NCBI GenBank assembly: GCA_000827495.1
Contig: KN817532.1
Coordinates: forward strand, 411,549-475,548
Reading direction: 5' to 3'
DNA from: Hypholoma sublateritium FD-334 SS-4
Lineage: Eukaryota > Basidiomycota > Agaricomycetes > Agaricales > Strophariaceae
DNA: 64,000 bases
How positions within the stretch are numbered: the first letter of the stretch is position 1; every line of letters begins with the position of its first letter. The notes below the pieces were generated by a model. It saw only the letters and a program-made list of their open reading frames with translations, was not told the origin of the DNA and made no database searches. The position numbers and the translations under genes were made by a program. Positions 55,996 to 64,000 of this stretch are shown here, one piece after another.

Positions 55996-57211
55996 ATGGC
56001 GTCAATACGGATATCCCAGATGGCACGCCCGACCATCCGCACCGCCGCGTGGCGCAGGTCGTACCGGTATACCGTTCCCGCGGGTGGCAGCAGGTCGTAC
56101 TCCATCCCTGCGGGAAGCAGTAAGAAGGTGCAGATCGTGGAGGTGGGCCCGCGCGATGGGCTGCAGAACGAGAAGGGGGCAATCATACCCGTGGGGACGC
56201 GGATAGAGCTGATCGACCGGCTCGTGCGCGCGGGGATGACGGTGGTCGAGGCGGGGAGCTTTGTGAGCCCTAAGTGGGTGCCGCAGGTGCGCATCCTCCC
56301 CCCCTGTGCTGCATTGAAGTGGGGTGATGAATACCTGACAGATGGCGGGCACGGCGGAGGTGCTGGAGAACATTGCGTGGAAGCGGGGCGTGCGCTATCC
56401 CGTGCTCGTGCCGAACTTACGCGGGCTTGAGGACTTGAGGGAGTTGTTTGTAGTGCATCCGGAGGAACCGTCGCTGACGGACGAGGTGGCGGTGTTCGTC
56501 GGCGCGACGGACGCGTTCTCGCGCGCGAACGTGAACTGCGGGGTGGAGGAGGCGCTAGCAAGGACGGCGCAGGTGGTTGAGGGGGCCCGGGGGATGGGGC
56601 TCAGAGTTAGAGGGTATGTGAGCGTCGTAGTGCAGTGCCCGTACGAGGGTGCGGTGGCGCCGGCGCGCGTGCGCGAGGTTGCAAAGGAGTTGGTGCAGAT
56701 GGGGTGCTACGAGGTGAGCCTGGGCGAGACGGTGGGGCGCGGGCGGCCGCACGAGATTAGGGCGCTTATTGAGGAGGTGACGAGAGATGTGAAAGTTGAG
56801 ATGCTCGCTGTAAGCTCGATTCTATTCGTGGTGGGCGGGTGCTGACGTGCGATGCAGGGACATGTAGGTGATACTTGTGCTGCACGGGCAGGGCGCTAAT
56901 TTGGCTTGTAGTTCCATGATACATACGGCATGGGCGTCGCGAATGTCCTGGAGGCGCTCGCGTGCGGCGTGCGGACGGTCGACGCGGCGGTGGGTGGGCT
57001 CGGCGGGTGCCCGTACTCGCCCGGCGCAACGGGGAACGTGGCGACGGAGGACGTGGTCTACGCGCTGCAGGGCTCCGGGTACGACGTCGGCGTCATCGAC
57101 CTCGACGCCCTGGCCGAGATCGGCTCGTGGATAAGCGCCCAACTGGGGCGCGAGACGGAGAGCCGCGTCGGGCGCGCGCTTCAAGCCAGGGCGCGTCGTG
57201 GAAAATTGTAG
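55996..57211 (+). CDS. HMGCL: Hydroxymethylglutaryl-CoA lyase (mitochondrial)
   Basis: Cleaves HMG-CoA to acetyl-CoA and acetoacetate, the last step of leucine breakdown. The ATG at 55996 begins [25 protein letters not shown], a basic Ser/Arg presequence typical of mitochondrial import. Motifs: [13 protein letters not shown] (catalytic Arg-Asp), [26 protein letters not shown], the metal-binding HFHDTYG and the lyase signature [19 protein letters not shown] with the catalytic Cys. Introns at about 56286-56341, 56810-56857 and 56864-56911; the last two enclose a 6-nt exon (GGACAT, Gly-His) needed to make [13 protein letters not shown]. Ends [11 protein letters not shown] 57209-57211. About 340 residues. 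No PTS1. Confidence 0.95.
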
Positions 57212-57344
57212 TCACGTGTGTATTTGAGGGGAGTTTGAATTTGAGACCCGCCGGCGGACGCCGGAACCTTAATGTCTAGAACTGCACAGTTTTAGGGCGC
57301 CTTCCCATCATCGCCTGCATCGACACCCGCAACCTCAAGACAAC

Positions 57345-57846
57345 ATGGGAAAAGGTGCGGCCGTCGCTGTTTCGCCCGTTCTGAGCGCTGCTGACGCCCT
57401 GCGATCGATGGATAGTCCACGGCTCTCTCGCCCGCGCTGGTAAAGTCAAGTCGCAGACACCTAAAGTCGACAAGCAAGAGAAGAAAAAGACCCCCAAGGG
57501 CCGCGCCAAGAAGCGCTTGTTGTACAACCGCCGGTGCGTCTGTTGCTCTGCGCGGCGAGGAATTGGCGTTGATGATGTTTGGATACAGCTTCGTGAACGT
57601 CACCACGCTGCCAGGCGGAAAGAGGAGAATGTGAGTGGTCGTTTTCCTCTTTTGCTGCACTTTCCGCCCGCCCGATTCTACACGATGAAACAATTACTTG
57701 CATAGTTCACGCTGAAACTACCGTGTAGACAAACTAGCATCGTCTTTCGCTCCTATCTGACCTTTTCCGCCTTGCCTCTTCTCGTATCCCATAAACCGCT
57801 TACTAATCCACCTTTACCCTCCAGGAACCCCAACCCCGAGAAGTAG
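57345..57846 (+). CDS. RPS30: 40S ribosomal protein eS30
   Basis: Small-subunit ribosomal protein, 63 residues or so, without the ubiquitin-like fusion seen in animals. Four exons: ATGGGAAAAG (57345-57354); [16 protein letters not shown] followed by [23 protein letters not shown] (from about 57412 to 57533); [14 protein letters not shown] (57587-57629); and NPNPEK ending TAG 57844-57846. All joins keep frame (for example AT|G at the last one). Intron 3 (about 57630-57823) is near 200 nt, four times the usual size in this window, with a TACTAAT branch site before its AG. The gene starts only 133 bp after the HMG-CoA lyase stop. Confidence 0.94.
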
Positions 57847-59400
57847 ACAAACCTTGTGTAGAGATCACGGTCTCGGCGCGCGCCTCGCGCCGCTGCATCG
57901 CGCTGGCGCTGGTGGGAGACAGACAGCCACGCTATTTCTTGGGCGCCCCTCTGTTGCTGTTGTCCTTTTTTTTATATGATTTTGCTCTCGCCAAAACACT
58001 ACCCAACCCGCATACGCTACATGCCCGCACGATATGCCCAATGCAAACATATGATTCAGCATTCCGCCTGCGCCGCGTCGAGGAGCTGCAGCTTTTGCAG
58101 TATACTTCGCTTGTGAAATATATTTCCTGGCGGTATCTATCCCCGACTGCTGTGCGCCTTTGTGTGATTAGTAAGGAGGCTGTTGCATTGCCATGGCGGG
58201 CGGATTGACTAGTGAGAAAAAATTGTTGATTGCGTTGTAGTCTGTAGCTTCCTGATAGCATCGGCAAGTGAACCACGAAGGCCACGTCGGTACTCATCTG
58301 CGTTCCACGGGTTCTCCGATCTTACAACTTGTTTTGACGCATTGTGCCTACTGTCTTTTGCCGGTTCCGTTCTGCCAAATCTCATCACAACATTCCAGGG
58401 AACTTGGAACAACTTTCCAGCAGATGAAGACAAAGGCGCCGACGAGATCGAGACGTGCACACGTCCCATCGATAACGCATTCAACGCCCGCGGTTCTGCG
58501 GATTTTACTGGATATAGGCATAGCACAAGCGCTTTGTCCCGGGATTTTGTGGGATTCCACACGGCTGACAGCGTCGCTACGCTTTTCGTGTGCAGACTGG
58601 GTTGCAGCCGACAGGCCATGTGTCGACTTGACGCCCATATGGCCGCTGCGGGGGCTGCGGGACGTCCCACTGACTCCTGCGAGGTGTGCGTGTGTGCAGT
58701 TGTATGTGGGCTTCCGATGACTCGGGTGGGTAGGGTCCTGCCCGGTTTATGTGGTCGTTTGTGTGTTGGGCCGGCTGCGGTTGAGGTTGGCTTGGATATA
58801 TAAACGGCTCGCGTTTGCGTTTGCTCTTTAGCTCGAACTACCACTGTCGCTTTGTGGTCGCTGTTGGCTATGCCCTTTCCTGCTGTGCATCCCGACGTGC
58901 CTTGGGCTCTGCACCTCCTGCATGATACCAGTTAATTCAGCCCTCTATCTCGCGCTTTGAGAATCGAGCGCGTGGCGGATGACGCGTACATCGACGGTGT
59001 GTTTTTGATTTTATTTGTGTGCCACTTAGCTCATCGCTCCGTGGAATTTGGGATTTGTAGGATGTGATTCGCGACAAGTGACACCACGCCCTGGAGCATG
59101 TCGCTCTATGCCTGATCTGCACGATGATTCGAACGAATAAGCGCCGCCTCGTCTTCGCGGGCACGTTCGTACCGCCTCCCTGCTGGGATAGGCACCGTCG
59201 TGGTAACCTCGCGCTGTCATCGTTGTTGGAGTGTCGCCTGCGCGTTGCTCATGTGCTTTCTCCAGGCTCTTGATATTCGCGCTGCGTCGCAACGTCTCGC
59301 TCGTACTGCAAACCAACTTGCCCCTCCCAAAAAATAAAAATTGCCCGATAAAAAGGAGAGAAGGAACACGCCATCGCAGGGCACGATGGGGACGCACACT
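57847..59400. other. Region without a recognisable gene
   Basis: About 1.55 kb. A TATATAAA at 58795-58802 on the plus strand and open frames of 150-211 codons on both strands between 58200 and 58850 are present, but none shows family motifs or a convincing intron pattern. Could hold a non-coding or lineage-specific gene. Confidence 0.35.
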
Positions 59401-60330
59401 GAACTGGCCGAGTCGATTCTTTTGGAACAAGAATCACCAACCGACCTTCTTGTCCGTCTTCGTCGCTGCTGCTGCGATGCGGCTGGGCACCAGGCGCCGG
59501 CGGGGGCAGACCGTCAGCATGACCGTCATTAAAAACCCCGTCGGCGCCGCCCTGGGCGGGGACCTGGGCGGGGACCGCCAGCAAGACCGTCGTAAAACCA
59601 CCGTCTGCGTGCGGTGGTCGACGGGCTGCGCGGTGGTGGTGAATGTGATGTGGTGGGCCGCGGGGCGCCAATGAACTGGCCGAGTCGGTCCTTTTGGAAC
59701 AAGGACCACCAACCGACCTTCTTTGCCGCCCTGCTGGTGCTGCTGTTCCCATCGCCCGCCCACGCGCCGGCGGGGGACCGTCAGTGCGAACGTCATAACA
59801 CCTCGTCGGCGCGGGCCTGCGGCGCATACTTACTGCCACGCCGGCGGCGGGGACCGTCAGTAAGACCGTCGTAAAACCCGTCGCCGGCAGAAGGGAGTCG
59901 ATGGGCTACGCGCGGCGGTGTGGGCAGCGGGGCACATCATGAACTGGCCGAGTCGGTCCTTTTGGAACAGGGACCACCAACCGACCTTCTTTGCTGCCCC
60001 GCCACCCTGCTGCTGTCGCTCGCCCGTGCGCCGGCGAGGGACCGTCAGTACGACCGTCGTAACACCTCGTTGGCGCCGACTCCCGGCGCGTATGCTGCCA
60101 TGGGCAGGCCACGACGCCGCCGCCGGCGCGCGAGGGACCGTCTGCAGGACCGTCGTTACTCTTAGGTGGAGCCTTGCGCGTTAGGGCGAGATGGGTTGAA
60201 GAACTAGCCGAGTCGGTTCTTTTAGAACAAGGACCAGCAATCGACCGTCTTCCTGTCTGCGTCGCTGCTGGGGCGCGGAGGGCACTGAGGGGGGACCGTC
60301 CTGCCGTAACACCTGGTCGGCGCCGCGCCA
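59401..60330. repeat. Tandem array, four units of about 260-272 bp, with conserved hairpin
   Basis: Units start GAACT(G/A)GCCGAGTCG at 59401, 59673, 59941 and 60201. Each has a 7-bp hairpin with a 7-nt loop TT(G/A)GAAC at 59415-59435, 59687-59707, 59955-59975 and 60215-60235. The stem is GATTCTT/AAGAATC in unit 1 and GGTCCTT/AAGGACC in unit 2; units 3 and 4 keep pairing with one G-T pair each. A second conserved block, GGGGACCGTCAGT followed by GACCGTCGT, lies about 100-200 bp further in most units. Unit 4 is incomplete. Confidence 0.75.
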
Positions 60331-61820
60331 TCTGCCCCATATTTTATTGCGCTGGACGTGAAGGGCGAACCCCGCTTGAGGGCTCCTGTAAATATTCCGC
60401 TTGTTTGGATAAGAGCACCGATTTAGGTGTGTGCTTTGCTTTTCTTCGTTGCTGTCGGCGCTGACCCGCCGTCGGTCTATTTCGACAGGGAGCCGTTCGT
60501 ACCTGGGCAAGCCACGTCCTATGATCGATTGCCATCTACGGCTCGGCTGTTGGGACTGCGTCAACCAGGTAGCCATGGGTTATCGGGGATTTCTCCTGTA
60601 TTTGTGCGACTCTGACTTGTAATTTTGAAATTTATCGTAGCGCATCGGCGCTCAATGCTGCGTGTCTCTAGTCAACTCCGAATGCGAGCATATCGAATAC
60701 CTACCATCAGAAGTAACGCAGAAAGCCAATTCATTATTTACTAGCTATCAGTCGGACAACATCGAACACGCGTCCATGAAAATACACGACCGCTTGGGGT
60801 ACGCTGTGTATGCAGCTCTCGCTCGGCGTGTACGATGCCCGCGGCGTAACTTATGTGGCCATGTACCTGCTCCCCGGCGTGTCTGGCTTTGTACAATATC
60901 CTAAGTCTTGTCGGACTTCATTTTTATAACTTCTCCAAATTGGATCATTTCCCAGTCGGTCAATTCCCACTGTGTATTGCGGGACCTCTATATTCTTCTG
61001 TACCTCTTCCATAAAAATATAATTGACTATATACATAACTTATACTGTAGGCTACATCTTCATGCAAAAATATCGCGCATTTTCAAGTAAGAGCCGTAGT
61101 TTTGAGCCCGTAATTTGAAATAGCTTTTTGCTCACTGAACCCTCTGGGAGCGGCAAATGTCTATTTTTCTTTCGTGTTTTGGATCTTATGGAACTCTGTG
61201 CAAACATTGATGAGACAATTTTGAGGTTATGTATTCGACTTTTGGATGGGGAGGGTCATAATGCCCGGTTTTTGATGACGCGTCGCGTATGCAACGCGTG
61301 TGTACATATCGGGAAATGGCCCGAGCGCGCCTCCAGTCCCCTCGCTCCCGACGCTGCGTCGCGTCCGTGCCTCTTGCTTCTTCCCACCACCTTCCCCCTC
61401 CCCCTTTCGTCTCCTTCCGCACATCTTACTTCTTATTCTGATCCAAACCATCCTCTCATACGAGTCAAGACAGCGCTAAACATCGCTTGATGCACGAACA
61501 ATGCGCACAGGTAGCCGTACACTTGGTGATTGGCTACGAGAAGCCAGTTTTTGTTCTGGACTGATTGCTTATATTTAGGCTGACCCCCTTACTCGCGTCC
61601 GTCCGACGCAGGTACTTAGCTCTCCTCGTCGCTCGAACCCCAAATCCGCTCAGTCTCTCCAGAACGACAACTCCTCGTCGATGGGTAGGGGCGGTGACAC
61701 ATTCGGGAGCGGACAAACGGACTGGGACGTAGAGTGACGGCGGCCTCACGTATTCGAATTCTGCCACTGGCAGGATGAAGTTGGCAACTGCTATTCTGGG
61801 CGCCAACAGATAAGTATCCT
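60331..61820. other. Non-coding region upstream of the PH-like gene
   Basis: About 1.5 kb; AT-rich at 60900-61130, pyrimidine-rich at 61340-61440. No gene recognised. Confidence 0.4.
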
Positions 61821-61852
61821 GGGACGTTCAACAAACGTCCCGCTATATATAT
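61821..61852 (+). promoter_or_regulatory. Perfect inverted repeat next to a TATA box
   Basis: GGGACGT (61821-61827), 7-bp spacer, ACGTCCC (61835-61841), then TATATATA starting at 61844. Perfect 7-bp arms directly abutting the TATA box look like an operator or dimer binding site for the following gene. Confidence 0.5.
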
Positions 61853-61898
61853 CCGCGGCATGACTGGTTCGTCCGCGCCTCTCCCACCTCCTACACCC

Positions 61899-64000
61899 AT
61901 GTCGTCCCTGGGCGACGACGACGCGTCGAGCGACGCCAGCGACCTCGACCGCATCGATGACGCGTCAAGCGACGCCAGCGACATCGACCACATCGACGAT
62001 GCGCTCACCGCCCTCGACGATGACGACCGCTCAATGTCCCCGCGCAGCTTCGCGTCCGCGCCCTCCGAGCCAAGCACGTTCTCGCCGCTGCCATCGTGGA
62101 ACACAACGCGCTCGCGCAGCACCACAACGCGCACGCGCTCTGACTCCGACACCCGCAGCTTCACCGACACGAACACGCGCAGTGAAACGCCCACGAACAC
62201 CCTCTCGCTCACCCCACTGCGCCGCTCGCCGCCCGCGTCCGTGCACGCCCTCGTCGCGCGCTGGAAGGCGCGCGCCGCCTCCCCATACAGCTCCGCATCT
62301 GCCTCCCCGCCGCCCAGCCCCTCCGTTGACACCGACCCTGCCCTCCCCGGCGTCGACCTCGCCGAGCTGCGCGCTTACGCCGACACCCCTGACCCCGTGC
62401 GTTCGTCCCCAGCTGTATATACTTCCAATGCTGACCATATGACACCAGCCGCAACACACCGGCCGCCTGTGGTACCTCCACGTGCACACGTCCGCGCCCG
62501 CGCGCTGGCGCCGCTGCGCCGCAATGCTCTTCCCGCACGCGCTTCTCCTTGCATGGGCCGCGCCTGCGTCTGGAGGTGGGCGCGGTGTCGCGGCGCTTGA
62601 CGTGCNCAGCTGCGCGGGCGTCGTCGTGCTGCCGCCCGGCGCGGAAGATGATGTCGCTGTGACTGCAGGTGGTGAGGACGACGACGCGCCGAACGTGGAC
62701 GCTCTCACCGTCGTGCACGTCCTCTACGCGGACGNCGTCGAGCGCATCGCGGCTGATTCCCCTGCTGCTGCCGCGCGCTGGGCCGCGCGTATCCGGTGCG
62801 TCATCTCCTCGTCCTATCTGTGCGAAGCCACTGACGCCGATGTCTTATCGCACAGCGCTGCCGTCGCTGCCGTCGATACTCCTGCGCCCTTCGCCCCAAG
62901 CATGGAGTCAGCGCCCATGTCTGACTTCACGCAGTACACGTCTGACTTCACCACGCGCTCGCGCACGCCCACTCTCTCAGCCTCCGCCTCCACACACACC
63001 CCATCTGCCTCCATCTCCACGCGCACGCGCCCGACGAGCGTCACCGCATCCACCCATACGCTCCGTGACACTTTTCAACACAGCACCGTCTCTGCGTCCT
63101 TCCCCTCGAACACCTTCACGCAGCACTCGTCCGATTTCACGCTCGACGCGTCTGACCGTTCGCCCTACACATCCACTTCCCCACCGGTCGTCATTCCGAC
63201 CACCGCCACACGCAGCACCACGCGCACGCTCTCCGCCTCCGCCTCCACGCCCACCCCCTCCTTCGTCTCCACGCACACGCACAGCCTCCCTCCAAGCACC
63301 TTCGCCTCCGAGACCCCGCGCTCCTCCGTGCTCACCAGCACCAGCACCCTCCGCACGCCGCCGTCCGCCTCGTTTCTCACCTCCCCCACCTCGCCGTCCT
63401 CGCCCCCCTCCTCGCTGACCGACCGCGGGTGGCCAGCGCCCGGTGTGTTTTCCACGCGCGAGGCGGGCTCGTCGATTGGGCGATTTAGCGACGCGCGCGC
63501 GAAGAGCCCTGTGCGCCGCGCGGAGGAGGCGCTGCGCTTTCGTCTGGGCGGGAGTTTCACGGCGAGCGAGAGCTATACGCCGAGTGGGAGTGATGCCCGC
63601 AGCGCGAGCCAGACGAGTGGGAGCTTCAGCGCGAGCCAAACGATGGGCGACGATCGGACGTGGAGTGGGGGTTATACGCCAAGCGCGAGTGCAACGCCCA
63701 GCGGGAGTTACACTGCGAGCGGAAGCTACACACTTACACCCGGCGCGAGCGATACGCTCAGCGTTAGTCGCTCGCCCATCGCAAGTCCCTCGTCCATCGC
63801 AAGTCGNTTGGCTACAGCAAGTCGCGCGCCCANCGAGAGCTACACGCCGCTCGCAAGCCGCTCGCCCAGCGTGTCGTACACCCCCAGCGCATCGTACACC
63901 ATCAGCGGGAGCTACACGCCCAGCGCAAGCTACACCCTCACCCCCGGCGCGAGCGACACGCTCAGCGTTAGTCGCTCGCCCGACGCAAGTCGGACGCCCA
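61899..64000 (+). CDS. PH-like domain protein with Ser/Thr-rich repeats, 3' end outside window
   Basis: Not a named family to me. The start at 61899 (MSSLGDDDASSDASD) is preferred over 61860 because the TATA box ends at 61852. Exon 1 encodes acidic and Ser/Thr-rich repeats (DASSDASDLDRIDD, DASSDASDIDHIDD). Exon 2 (62449-62795), joined in phase, encodes HTGRLWYLHVHTSAPARWRR, then AMLFPHALLLAWAAP and VAALDVxSCAGVVVLPPG, which resembles a PH-type domain; two codons contain N. Exon 3 (from 62856) is almost wholly Ser/Thr/Pro: SDFT-Q-YTSDF words, then GSYTPSAS-type repeats with a longer repeat YTLTPGASDTLSVSRSP occurring twice, about 63732 and 63930. The protein is likely an extended, heavily phosphorylated or glycosylated scaffold; localisation cannot be told. 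Confidence 0.65.

Noticed and set aside
58209..58844. Minus-strand frame of 211 codons and overlapping plus-strand frame of 153 codons
   Set aside because: Both look equally plausible by length, neither has recognisable motifs, and no splice pattern supports either.
59249..60340. Overlapping Arg/Pro-rich frames on the minus strand through the 270-bp array
   Set aside because: They reflect the tandem repeat read in all frames (GRQRRSVGGPCSKRTDSAS recurring); the conserved hairpin explains the conservation better than coding does.
1..64000. CRISPR arrays, bacterial operons, ribosome binding sites, rRNA genes
   Set aside because: Eukaryotic nuclear DNA; no regularly spaced short direct repeats with unique spacers and no rRNA sequence seen.

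Overview
This is genomic DNA of a filamentous basidiomycete, most likely an Agaricomycete (the polypores are my best guess, not proven). The evidence is the many short GT..AG introns (about 45-60 nt) in almost every gene, a spliceosomal-intron-rich ribosomal protein gene, a CCC1-type vacuolar iron transporter, a psi-factor-producing oxygenase, a fungal HAD-type terpene synthase, and small prenylated-pheromone precursor genes of the mushroom type ending in Cys-Val-Val-Ala. A few N bases (for example 44710, 53899, 62606, 62735) show it is draft sequence.

Layout. 1-38 kb is gene-dense and mostly conserved: the 3' part of threonyl-tRNA synthetase; VPS15 (regulatory kinase of the Vps34 PI3-kinase); a 2-oxoglutarate/Fe(II) oxygenase; a DUR3-type urea symporter; a small AT-hook protein; a D-lactate dehydrogenase-type enzyme; MCM4 with an MCB-rich promoter; a Ppo-type fatty acid oxygenase whose P450 Cys loop I cannot find; an alpha/beta hydrolase; an unknown membrane protein; a HAD-terpene cyclase of the drimane/albicanol synthase type; a relic of the membrane protein gene; and a CCC1/VIT iron transporter. 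A tRNA-Asn gene with an intron marks the change of character.

38.9-53.9 kb is an accessory, repeat-rich region with few genes. It holds four 55-codon lipopeptide pheromone precursor genes, all on the minus strand. Each encodes two tandem modules that both end in Tyr-Cys-Val-Val-Ala, so each precursor carries an internal as well as a C-terminal CaaX box. Two of them sit in a segmental duplication of about 2.1-2.3 kb that also copied the 5' end of a calmodulin-dependent-kinase-like gene; the copy at 44.6 kb is truncated, the one at 53.7 kb is intact. Between the copies lie degenerate exon repeats, a roughly 480-bp three-unit array and a 45-bp minisatellite. No STE3-type receptor gene is recognisable in the window.

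53.7-64 kb returns to genes: the CaMK-like kinase, HMG-CoA lyase (with a 6-nt microexon), ribosomal protein eS30, then a four-copy array of about 270 bp carrying a covarying hairpin, and at the right edge a PH-like, Ser/Thr-repeat-rich protein that runs out of the window.

The most unusual content is the cluster of double-CaaX pheromone precursors and the duplication that multiplied it. All splice sites were inferred by eye from conserved protein reading frames; gene ends are reliable where a family C terminus is recognised, less so for the Ppo gene and the relics.
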